A stretch of 64,000 nucleotides of DNA from the NCBI GenBank assembly GCA_021780535.1, contig JAJXYN010000009.1, forward strand, positions 62,001 through 126,000. Direction: 5' to 3'. The notes under the pieces were generated by a model. The model was not told the DNA's origin. It did no database searches and was given only the letters and a program-made list of their open reading frames with translations. A program made the translations under genes and the position numbers. This stretch comes from a bacterium. Lineage in GTDB: Bacteria; Patescibacteria; ABY1; JAGPKW01. Numbering within the stretch: position 1 is the first letter of the stretch; each line of letters begins with the position of its first letter. Of this stretch, positions 25,338 through 32,022 are shown in pieces.

Positions 25338-25369
25338 AGTTAATAATACTCACTTCGTTCGTTTATTAA
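25338..25369. repeat. Short inverted repeat next to RNA C
   Basis: GTTAATAA/TTATTAAC arms of 8 bp; a preceding GCCGA/TCGGC hairpin (25318-25334) and the direct repeat CGTTCGTTTATTAA lie beside it. No role assigned. Confidence 0.4.
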
Positions 25370-25371
25370 CT

Positions 25372-25500
25372 AAAAAAAAGAAGGGTCAATATCCTCGGTG
25401 GAGAATCTACATAGATTAATTAACTTTTCTCTACGAATTGCTAATTAGTCTGTGTAGATTCTCCAAAATTGTTTTGTGAGGCATGACCCAAAATTTGTTT
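25372..25500 (-). terminator. Compound intrinsic terminator of RNA C
   Basis: Outer GGGTCA/TGACCC stem closing on an inner 12-bp hairpin, followed by TTCTTTTTTTT in minus-strand sense. Confidence 0.7.
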
Positions 25501-25700
25501 GAAAACTAGACCGATTCGTGGACACATACTCCAGATTTACCCCAGAAAGTCACTCAATTAAGAGATATTCCTCTGGATCATGAAATAAGACCCTTTTTGT
25601 TTTTATTGTGACATATCACACAAGCGTGTAATACATCTTTTAATGGAATCAGTGAAGTTTTATGATAAAGGCTAAAATGTTTTTCTTAACTTTTTATCAT
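25372..25700 (-). ncRNA. Candidate structured RNA C (about 330 nt)
   Basis: A minus-strand promoter closely related to that of RNA A precedes a stretch without a credible protein frame. In RNA sense it begins with the hairpin TTATGATAAA/TTTATCATAA, then GTGATATGTCAC, a GGGTC/GATCC hairpin and AGAG/CTCT inside CCAGA/TCTGG. It ends in a large compound stem: GGGTCA...TGACCC, CCTC/GAGG and the 12-bp GGAGAATCTACA/TGTAGATTCTCC, followed by a T-rich tract. Known housekeeping RNA cores were not recognised. Probably a stand-alone RNA. Confidence 0.55.
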
Positions 25701-25706
25701 AACTAC

Positions 25707-25735
25707 ATTATAGCATTTTTTTGACTTTATGTCCA
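25707..25735 (-). promoter_or_regulatory. Promoter of RNA C
   Basis: Minus-strand TGGACA, 17-base spacer, TATAAT; the same spacer sequence as the RNA A promoter. Confidence 0.8.
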
Positions 25736-25813
25736 TTTGATGTGAATAGTTTCATAATAAATAGCCAATTTAGGCTATTTTTTTAGAACACATTTTTTAT
25801 ACAATATAATAAA
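25707..25813. repeat. Promoter-plus-hairpin repeat block, copy 2
   Basis: Same architecture as the block beside RNA A: identical promoter segment, diverged middle, and an AATAGCC/GGCTATT hairpin whose right half and the following AGAACACA are identical. In both places the block lies between a structured RNA and the 3' end of a minus-strand gene. Confidence 0.75.
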
Positions 25814-25842
25814 AATAGACCAACCATATTGTTGATCTATTG
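25808..25842 (-). terminator. Terminator of the peptidase-E-like pair
   Basis: Minus-strand ATAGATCAAC/GTTGGTCTAT stem, 10 bp with one wobble, then TTTTATT. Confidence 0.75.
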
Positions 25843-25857
25843 CACAAATGTAAAAAA

Positions 25858-26145
25858 TTATTTCTTTTTTATTTTAGTATTAGACTTGTGAGTTCTTGGA
25901 AATTTATACCTTTCTATAATTCTTTTTTCATTTTCAGAATATAAATCGGCTAGAAAAAAATCAACCGACCCACTTTTAATGCTATTTTCAAAATATTCAA
26001 GAAGATTTGAACTAATTTCAAATGACCAAATTTTATGACCTCTATATTCTATATTTTTTAAATCTGATAAACAACCCTCACTCACCAACGAAGTCCTAAT
26101 AGCTTCACTGGTAATTTTATTCTTTGGGTGTAAAAAATACCTCAT
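25858..26145 (-). CDS. Hypothetical protein coupled to a peptidase-E-like gene
   Basis: 95 residues with a basic C-terminal tail; no family or membrane segment recognised. Its ATG follows the stop of the upstream gene after one base, and the upstream gene's end (GGGGGT) can serve as its ribosome site. The arrangement indicates translational coupling, so it probably works with the S51-like protein. Confidence 0.7.
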   Translation of the reverse strand: MRYFLHPKNKITSEAIRTSLVSEGCLSDLKNIEYRGHKIWSFEISSNLLEYFENSIKSGSVDFFLADLYSENEKRIIERYKFPRTHKSNTKIKKK

Positions 26146-26146
26146 G

Positions 26147-26800
26147 TTAACCCCCTAGTTTTTGGAAACGAAGATTATTATCCCCAAAAAAATAATATGC
26201 TTCATCAACTCCTATTTTAAAAAGATTTTTGAATTTGTCTTCATTTTTTAATCTATTTTCCATTTTAGTTGTATCATCTATATTATAATCTGGCCAGAAT
26301 GAAAAAGGGACAATTTCCATACCGACTTTGTCTCTTACACCATAAATATTTAAGTCGGCAATACCTAAATGACTAGTGAGTGGCGCCGTATCTATTGTAA
26401 CTCCAGCAATAATTGCTCCGGCACTATCTCCACAATATATACCATCTTTTTTATTTTTTAATATACTATACAAGCTTTTTTGTTGCATATATTTAGCTAG
26501 ATAGTATGTATTCCCGCCAAGCACAACAACGATATCTGCACAAACAATCTTTGATGGATTGAACTGTTTTGATATATCTATTATATCAATACAATAAGGA
26601 TGAATATTAAAAACTTCTGCCACATTTTTTGCATAATATTTGATATATCTTTCCGAAAAAAGATATGTCTTCATTGCTGTTGTAATAATAACAACATTAT
26701 CAATATAGCCATTTTTTAATGAAACAAGCTCTTCTACTTTTTCGCCAATTACATCTTTAGCTTTCCCATAGAAACCTTGAGAGCTGAGAATCATGTCCAT
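26147..26800 (-). CDS. Peptidase S51 (dipeptidase E-like) protein
   Basis: 217 residues. The class-I glutamine-amidotransferase-like fold of the S51 family shows as VVLGGNTYYLAKYM near residue 94 and the nucleophile elbow YCGDSAGAIIAG with Ser126. Family members are Asp-dipeptidases or cyanophycinases; a nutrient-scavenging role on peptides is plausible for a host-dependent cell. The start has AGGAG seven bases upstream. An 11-bp inverted repeat precedes this site. Co-transcribed with the downstream 95-residue gene. Confidence 0.85.
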   Translation of the reverse strand: MDMILSSQGFYGKAKDVIGEKVEELVSLKNGYIDNVVIITTAMKTYLFSERYIKYYAKNVAEVFNIHPYCIDIIDISKQFNPSKIVCADIVVVLGGNTYYLAKYMQQKSLYSILKNKKDGIYCGDSAGAIIAGVTIDTAPLTSHLGIADLNIYGVRDKVGMEIVPFSFWPDYNIDDTTKMENRLKNEDKFKNLFKIGVDEAYYFFGDNNLRFQKLGG

Positions 26801-26812
26801 TATTGACTCCTC

Positions 26813-26888
26813 TTATGTAGTTTGTAATATTTAAACACATTTTTTATTAAAAAACAATATAATATTAAACCATATTAAAACTACATAA
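26813..26888. repeat. Inverted repeat in the leader of the peptidase-E-like gene
   Basis: TTATGTAGTTT and its exact complement AAACTACATAA, about 53 bases apart. In minus sense the second arm ends immediately before the ribosome site, so hairpin formation could affect translation or be an operator pair. Confidence 0.5.
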
Positions 26889-26934
26889 CAATAAATATTT
26901 ATTTGAGTTTATTTCTCCTATTATATATGTCCCC

Positions 26935-27194
26935 TATATTTTTTATCTTTTCATACACGACATTCCTCTCATTACTCATTTCTTTATCACTTAGATTGTG
27001 TTTATGAGATAAAAAACTAAAATCATATAATTCAAACACCTCTCTTATGTCTTTTATGTTTAAATATCCTCTAAAATTATTATCATCTTCATCATCACAA
27101 AAAATTAAACCTAAAATTTTTTTCTTAATAGTCTATAATAATTTATAATTTCTGAACTAGTATTTTCTTTTTGATAATTAAAATTTTCTTTCAT
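26935..27194 (-). pseudogene. Small gene broken by a -1 frameshift at an A7 run
   Basis: An ATG frame encodes 27 residues (MKENFNYQKENTSSEIINYY...) and stops at TAG directly after AGAAAAAAATTTTAG. Slipping back one base on the A run opens about 61 more residues with normal composition (FCDDEDDNNFRGYLN...VFELYDFSFLSHKHNLSD), which has no good start codon of its own. It may be a decaying gene, a programmed frameshift or a sequencing error in a homopolymer. No family recognised. The rest of this gap shows nothing else except the inverted repeat near the S51 gene. Confidence 0.5.
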
Positions 27195-27268
27195 AAAAAA
27201 TAAACATACTTTATAAATATATTTTATATGAATAATAAAAAATAAGCTACAATAATTTACTTAAAATA

Positions 27269-27305
27269 AAAATATTAGCTATTTCTAGCTAATATTTTAA
27301 AAGTT
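27269..27305 (-). terminator. Terminator, copy 1 of a duplicated hairpin
   Basis: AATATTAGCTA/TAGCTAATATT with GAAA loop in minus sense, then TTTTTATTTT. A close copy lies at 28164-28203, just beyond the other end of the broken secreted-protein gene. Confidence 0.7.
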
Positions 27306-27308
27306 GAT

Positions 27309-28091
27309 TTAATTATTCTTATTTGTTTGTTCTTCTGCAATCACCTTACCTTTAACTTTACTAACTAAAAAAGTACGGTTATCATTTCCTTCACCAACAA
27401 AATTACCATTTATATATACCATTGCTTCTAAATTATTTGGATTTAATTCATATTTATATATCCAAAATGCCTCATAATCTTTACCGCCGATAAGACTTGC
27501 TGATGATGTACCATCTGAATACGCAAATATAGTACCTGTTAATCCTTGAGGTTTTTGAATCTCATTATTAAGTACAGGAAAAATAATTTTTTGTGTAGGA
27601 ATTTCTCCAGAAAAGTTTGCTTTTATTGTATATTCTGCCTTTAAAATTTCATCTTTCGATAATACAGATGACGTATTGCTTGGCATAAGCCCAGTACACA
27701 TCCAACCAGATTCTATGGTGTTTGTCGTTAAATTATAGATACATGCAAACCCACATCCTTTTTTAGTTGTAGTACCTTGGAATCTTATAAATTCACTAGT
27801 TTGGTTGACTACTTTATTAATAGTTTTTTGACCACCAGCAACACATTCTTATTTTGAATTTTTAATTATATTATAAATTACATCTGTAAATTCTTTGCCA
27901 GTTTTTTTCTTTCCAAAAAGACTATTTCCTTGTTTAGTTATGTTTTTATAAAACTTAATTTGGCTTGGACCAGATATTTTTTCTATCCTTGTTGAAATTA
28001 ATTGAGTACTTGTTAACATGGGGTTTTCTAATGCATTTGCAAAAGAAGCAGCTAATAAAATTGGCAATACAAATAAAAATATTTTTTTCAT
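27309..28091 (-). pseudogene. Secreted protein gene interrupted by an in-frame TAA
   Basis: The first part (80 residues) starts with a signal peptide, MKKIFLFVLPILLAASFANA, and stops at TAA (27849-27851). The very next codons continue in the same frame: ECVAGGQKTINK..., then GCGFACIYN, a Cys-containing globular domain and a C-terminal AEEQTNKNN, ending at 27309. Without the stop the product would be about 260 residues. It is either a recent nonsense pseudogene, a readthrough case, or a sequencing error. No family recognised. Near-identical terminator hairpins flank the locus. Confidence 0.7.
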
Positions 28092-28163
28092 ATTTATTAT
28101 TTTTAAATTAATTATATATATTATAACGTTAAAATAATAAAAAAGTAACATTGATAATAAAAC

Positions 28164-28203
28164 AAAAATACCAGCTATTTCTAGCTAATATTTTAAAAGT
28201 GAT
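28164..28203 (-). terminator. Terminator, copy 2 of the duplicated hairpin
   Basis: ATTAGCTA/TAGCTGGT with GAAA loop, then TTTTTGTTTT in minus sense; follows tRNA-Ala. About 36 bp nearly identical to the copy at 27269. Confidence 0.7.
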
Positions 28204-28230
28204 CTCCTTCGCTAAAGCTACGGCGATCAA

Positions 28231-28306
28231 TGGTGGACCGTAGGAGATTCGAACTCCTGACCTCCACGGTGCAAGCGTGGCGCTCTACCAACTAAGCTAA
28301 CGGCCC
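28231..28306 (-). tRNA. tRNA-Ala (anticodon UGC)
   Basis: Full cloverleaf with acceptor GGGCCGT, anticodon loop CTTGCAC inside CCACG/CGTGG, T loop TTCGAAT and encoded CCA. G3-U70 wobble, the alanine identity element, is present. Confidence 0.98.
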
Positions 28307-28382
28307 ATATCTATTAATTTAAAAAAATCAATAGAGATATTATATATTACTTAAAAATAATTTTCAATACCTTAATATCTAA

Positions 28383-28643
28383 TTATTCATGTAAACCACC
28401 AAAACCAGTGAAAAATCTACCAAATATTCCAACAAATATCTTTGTCCAAAGCCCAGTGAGAGCTAATGTTCCTAATAATAAAACTATTAATCCTATTAAT
28501 TTATAACCAAACCTACTTGATCCAGCCCCCATTTTTTCTTCAAAAAAAGTTATCATCCCAAAAGCATTATATAAGACTTCTGATTTTATAACTATTAAAG
28601 CTCCTGCGACAATCATTAATATACCTATTATTATATTCGTCAT
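28383..28643 (-). CDS. Small two-helix membrane protein
   Basis: 86 residues from the ATG at 28643; an upstream ATG would add an unlikely polar extension. Two hydrophobic helices (about 3-20 and 45-65) flank an FEEKMGAGSSRFGYKLIG segment, which I associate with small conserved Patescibacteria membrane proteins. Located between tRNA-Ala and tRNA-Ile. Function unknown. Confidence 0.68.
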   Translation of the reverse strand: MTNIIIGILMIVAGALIVIKSEVLYNAFGMITFFEEKMGAGSSRFGYKLIGLIVLLLGTLALTGLWTKIFVGIFGRFFTGFGGLHE

Positions 28644-28734
28644 CTTTATTAATATTAATTTATAATTATAAGATATTTTATCACGTGCTCTTGAAAGTAT
28701 CAAAAAAATAATATAGAATATCTTTATCTATTTT

Positions 28735-28811
28735 GGGTGTGTAGCTCAGCTGGTTAGAGCACGACTCTTATAAAGTCGGGGTCGATGGTTCAAGTCCATT
28801 CACACCCACCA
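28735..28811 (+). tRNA. tRNA-Ile (anticodon UAU)
   Basis: Cloverleaf with acceptor GGGTGTG/CACACCC, anticodon stem CGACT/AGTCG and loop CTTATAA, giving anticodon TAT (reads AUA), T loop TTCAAGT, discriminator A and encoded CCA. Most bacteria read AUA with a CAU tRNA converted by TilS, so this anticodon is unusual. Confidence 0.96.
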
Positions 28812-28815
28812 TATA

Positions 28816-28851
28816 AAAATAATTGACTAAATTAGTCAATTATTTTTGTTT
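28816..28851 (+). terminator. Terminator of tRNA-Ile
   Basis: AAATAATTGACT/AGTCAATTATTTTT; nearly the same hairpin occurs at 30206-30240. Confidence 0.85.
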
Positions 28852-28913
28852 TTCTATTGATTTTTTATTATTTATATGGTTTAATATATAAACATTAAAT
28901 ATTGGAGGGCTCT

Positions 28914-29345
28914 ATGGAATTTTTTCGTAAAGATATAATCCCAAACAATACAACTATTTATATTGGAGGTCCTGAGAAACTTGGAAGACCAACAATTTTT
29001 AAAGTTTATTGCTTTGGAGTAGAACAAAGAGAAGTGGAGATGTTTGTTCTGAAAGGCAATGTTTCATTTATTTATAACAATCAAGAAAAACTTGATTTTA
29101 CTTATGAGCAATTCAAAGAATATTGCCTCAAAAACAAAGAAACAATTGACCCGTTTATTTTACTTTGTTATGAATTTTTTGCTTGTGAATGGAAACTTCA
29201 TCGCACTTGTGATGATTGGAGAATTGTATATCCACAAGCACTCAAAGAGGCAAAAGAAAATACAAAAATTTTCATTGGAAAAAATAATAAAAATATACAA
29301 CTAATCAATAGAATTGAGAACTGGTGCGATTTGTTTTTTCCTTGA
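28914..29345 (+). CDS. Hypothetical protein with strong ribosome site
   Basis: 143 residues, no family recognised; two Cys pairs and several Trp (CEWKLHRTCDDWRIVY). The ATG was preferred over an upstream TTG because GGAGG sits six bases before it. Composition is milder than neighbouring AT-rich genes. A compact GAGAGC/GCTCTC terminator follows. Alone on its strand after tRNA-Ile. Confidence 0.75.
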   Translation: MEFFRKDIIPNNTTIYIGGPEKLGRPTIFKVYCFGVEQREVEMFVLKGNVSFIYNNQEKLDFTYEQFKEYCLKNKETIDPFILLCYEFFACEWKLHRTCDDWRIVYPQALKEAKENTKIFIGKNNKNIQLINRIENWCDLFFP

Positions 29346-29348
29346 ATA

Positions 29349-29383
29349 TAAGAGAGCTGAAATATGCTCTCTCTTTTTTATTT
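29349..29383 (+). terminator. Intrinsic terminator
   Basis: GAGAGC/GCTCTC stem and TCTTTTTT directly after the 143-residue gene. Confidence 0.85.
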
Positions 29384-29975
29384 ATGCAGTTATTTTCATT
29401 TCTTTGATAAGAGTTTTTACTTGTGGGTCATTAGAATATTTTTTAATATCTTCAAGTAGTTTAATTACTCTTAAACCTTCTGTTTTTATAGCTTCATATT
29501 GTCCTTTTTTAATAGCCAATTTAAATTCTACTTTTTCTGGAATATCTTCATAATTTATACCTTTTGATTTTTCTAATATTGAAGATATACCAAAATCTTC
29601 ATTTAATAGCTTATCCAAAGTAAAAGAAAAGTCTTTCCAGTATTCTTGTAGATTTTCTGGTAATTCTTTTAAATGCCCTAATAATTTGGCTATATTATTA
29701 TTTATAATTTCAGAATTTTGAATTATGTAATTTAAAGATTTATCCAAATTTTTTGTATTAGATATTTCTTGTTTATTAAACGCAAAAGATAAAACTTCTG
29801 ATATATTTCCTTTACCATCTTTTAATATTGTTTCTAAAGTATCTTCTGGATTATGTTCAAATTGTTCTTCATAATATTCAAATGCTTTTATTTCTACATA
29901 TTCAACTTCATTTTCTAAATTTTCACTTTGATTTCTTGGTTTTAAATCTTCTTGACTTGGTTTTTCAAAGGACAT
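29382..29975 (-). CDS. Acidic helical hypothetical protein
   Basis: 197 residues, acidic and predicted mostly helical, with no signal peptide and no recognised family. The N-terminal 30 residues are polar and disordered-looking, in the style of the other lineage-specific proteins in this region. Convergent with the preceding gene. Function unknown. Confidence 0.66.
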   Translation of the reverse strand: MSFEKPSQEDLKPRNQSENLENEVEYVEIKAFEYYEEQFEHNPEDTLETILKDGKGNISEVLSFAFNKQEISNTKNLDKSLNYIIQNSEIINNNIAKLLGHLKELPENLQEYWKDFSFTLDKLLNEDFGISSILEKSKGINYEDIPEKVEFKLAIKKGQYEAIKTEGLRVIKLLEDIKKYSNDPQVKTLIKEMKITA

Positions 29976-30157
29976 TTTATTTATTTTAATTTTTATTTTG
30001 TTATTATACTAAATTTATAATAACTCATCTACACTCTATATCCAACAAACATCTATCACTCTTCCTATTATTAATAATCATAACCAACTTCATCCTTATC
30101 TATCATTATAATCTCTTTAAAGCATTTTCTCTTATTATCTGTCTTTGTTATAACTTC

Positions 30158-30205
30158 GCTAAATATCGAAACTATAACATAACCAAACAGCTCATTTTCG
30201 CCAAA
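30158..30205 (-). repeat. 48-bp repeat, copy 1 (possible gene remnant)
   Basis: About 85% identical to the copy at 30911. On the minus strand both are open and read FGENE(L/F)F(G/D)YV(I/L)VSIF; in copy 1 the frame runs on for some 25 more residues to TAA (about 30067). No start codon is found, so it looks like decayed coding sequence. Confidence 0.5.
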
Positions 30206-30240
30206 TAAAATAATTGACTGAATTAGTCAATTATTTTTAT
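30206..30240 (-). terminator. Terminator of the lipoprotein gene
   Basis: AAATAATTGACT/AGTCAATTATTTTT hairpin directly after the stop; near-duplicate of the tRNA-Ile terminator. Confidence 0.75.
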
Positions 30241-30813
30241 TTATTTTGATATATTTAATACTTTTATTACACTCAACAATTCCTTATCAATATCTTTAAA
30301 ACATTTTGTTCCATCCATATAATTTGGGTTATTCATAAATGAAATGAAGTAATACCCATTATTGTTATTTTTAGCATAATACATACAATCTTTAACTATT
30401 CCTGCTGTGCTGATTTCTTTAAATTGTAAGCCGTCTATTTCTAATTCATTACCAGTTTCTGTTGTAAGTTTTACAAAATTAGAAAAAGTATTATCATCAA
30501 CGGTACTTAAACATATAGATTTGTTTAATTTTTCATCATTTATAGAAAAAATTGTTTTAAAATCTTTATTTTGTGATACACACAAATCATCTACTTTAAA
30601 ATTATTTGGATATGAAATTTCTAAACCATCTTTAGAAAAACTTAATACTTTATTATCGTCGTTTATTTTTGTATTATTATTTTTAACTACTTGGGGAATG
30701 TTTGGTTTATTATTATTCTTTATTAAATCACCCTGCTTAAAACTGATAGATGAACATCCTGATAAAAATATTGCAAATATAAATATTGCAAACACACTTA
30801 TTAGTTTTTTCAT
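30241..30813 (-). CDS. Lipoprotein, unknown function
   Basis: 190 residues with a lipoprotein signal: MKKLIS, hydrophobic core and the lipobox LSGC (Cys20). A flexible Asn/Lys linker (about 25-60) is followed by a beta-rich domain containing SYPNNFKVDD, a layout seen in small surface lipoproteins. Expected to be anchored to the outer face of the membrane. A TTGACT box lies upstream. No family recognised. Confidence 0.8.
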   Translation of the reverse strand: MKKLISVFAIFIFAIFLSGCSSISFKQGDLIKNNNKPNIPQVVKNNNTKINDDNKVLSFSKDGLEISYPNNFKVDDLCVSQNKDFKTIFSINDEKLNKSICLSTVDDNTFSNFVKLTTETGNELEIDGLQFKEISTAGIVKDCMYYAKNNNNGYYFISFMNNPNYMDGTKCFKDIDKELLSVIKVLNISK

Positions 30814-30910
30814 ATTATTTATTGTTATACATTATATTAATTTGTTTGAAATTAGCATAAAATATTTAAAAAGTCAATATTATATTGATTATAACATATT
30901 TTATAGCCTT

Positions 30911-30958
30911 GCCAAATATTGAAACTAGAACATAATCAAAAAACTCATTTTCACCAAA
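30911..30958 (-). repeat. 48-bp repeat, copy 2 (possible gene remnant)
   Basis: Partner of the copy at 30158, on the other side of the lipoprotein gene. Most differences fall at third codon positions or give similar residues when read on the minus strand. Confidence 0.5.
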
Positions 30959-30982
30959 CTTAAATATTAGAAATTTAATTGG

Positions 30983-31020
30983 AAATAAAAAAATCGCTTC
31001 TAAGGGCGACTTTATTTTTC
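30983..31020 (-). terminator. Terminator of the HD-GYP gene
   Basis: Minus-strand AAAGTCGC/GCGATTTTTTT hairpin followed by T residues. Confidence 0.7.
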
Positions 31021-31064
31021 AATAGCAACATTTTGAACTTGTTATAAATTATTCAACTTAATTA

Positions 31065-31955
31065 TTAATCCACAGAAATATTTTCTGCAGTAAAATATTT
31101 CTCCAGAATTTTATCTATTTCTGAAGAAGTTTCAACATAAAAATTCATTGCCATCACAATAAATTCTTCATATATATGTGGTTTGGATAACATTTCTGCA
31201 ATAGCTTCTTGCTTGTTAATTGGTTGCTTATACTTTCTTTTTTTTGCCATCATAGCTTCAAACACATCTGCAACTTTTAATATTCTACCACCAAGACCAA
31301 TTTCATTAGATTTTTTACCAGCTGGATATCCAGACCCATCAAGACTTTCATGGTGTTCACTTATAATAATATTTATATTATCTAAATATTCCTTTAAAAA
31401 TGGATTTTGTTTTTTTATATATTCAATCATTATAAAACTTAATAATGGATGGGTATTCATAAATAATCTTTCTTCAGAATTAAATCTTCTTCCATCATAC
31501 AAAAAATCATTATCCATGATTATTTTTGAAATATCATGCATAAAAGCTGCCATAGATATTAATTCCACTGTCTGATCATCAAGAAAATCTTTATATCTTT
31601 CACTTTTTTTCAAATAATGACATATTCTATTTGTATATTCTCTGACATTTGCAAGATGTTCTATTGTTTCTGAATGTGCTCCTTTCATATTATATATTGA
31701 CGAACACACAACATGCATTTCTGCCATTCTTACTTTAATAGGAATACATTCTTCAACAATAAAAGATCTGACTGTATTTTCATGATATTCTTTTATATCT
31801 GGAGAAATCTCATCTATTTTTTTGAAAAAATCGTATAGTGATTTTTTAGATATATATGACTGACCATTTTTTGATATAGTAGAAAATATTTTACAATAAA
31901 ATTCACGATGTAGTATTTCCCGTCTAACATATCTAGCAACTCTATTAAGAAACAC
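31065..31955 (-). CDS. HD-GYP domain protein (probable cyclic-dinucleotide phosphodiesterase)
   Basis: 296 residues. The N-terminal 90 residues match nothing. The HD-GYP domain has His100, the HD pair 140-141 in AFMHDISK, His169 (NTHP), then HHESLDGSGYPAG at 201-213, the complete HHExxDGxGYP signature, and ILKVADVFEAM. Such enzymes hydrolyse c-di-GMP or related nucleotides, or act as sensors. The start is GTG with GGGAGG nine bases before it; CTCC just upstream of that site could mask it. No GGDEF gene is present in the window. Confidence 0.88.
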   Translation of the reverse strand: MFLNRVARYVRREILHREFYCKIFSTISKNGQSYISKKSLYDFFKKIDEISPDIKEYHENTVRSFIVEECIPIKVRMAEMHVVCSSIYNMKGAHSETIEHLANVREYTNRICHYLKKSERYKDFLDDQTVELISMAAFMHDISKIIMDNDFLYDGRRFNSEERLFMNTHPLLSFIMIEYIKKQNPFLKEYLDNINIIISEHHESLDGSGYPAGKKSNEIGLGGRILKVADVFEAMMAKKRKYKQPINKQEAIAEMLSKPHIYEEFIVMAMNFYVETSSEIDKILEKYFTAENISVD

Positions 31956-32022
31956 TTCAGTCCTCCCAGGAGTTAATTGTCTAATAATTTTATACGATTT
32001 TATATTATCTTACAATATCATG

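Noticed and set aside
25318..25369. CRISPR-like or short-spaced repeats
   Set aside because: Only two copies of a short direct repeat and simple hairpins; no regular spacer spacing and no cas gene.
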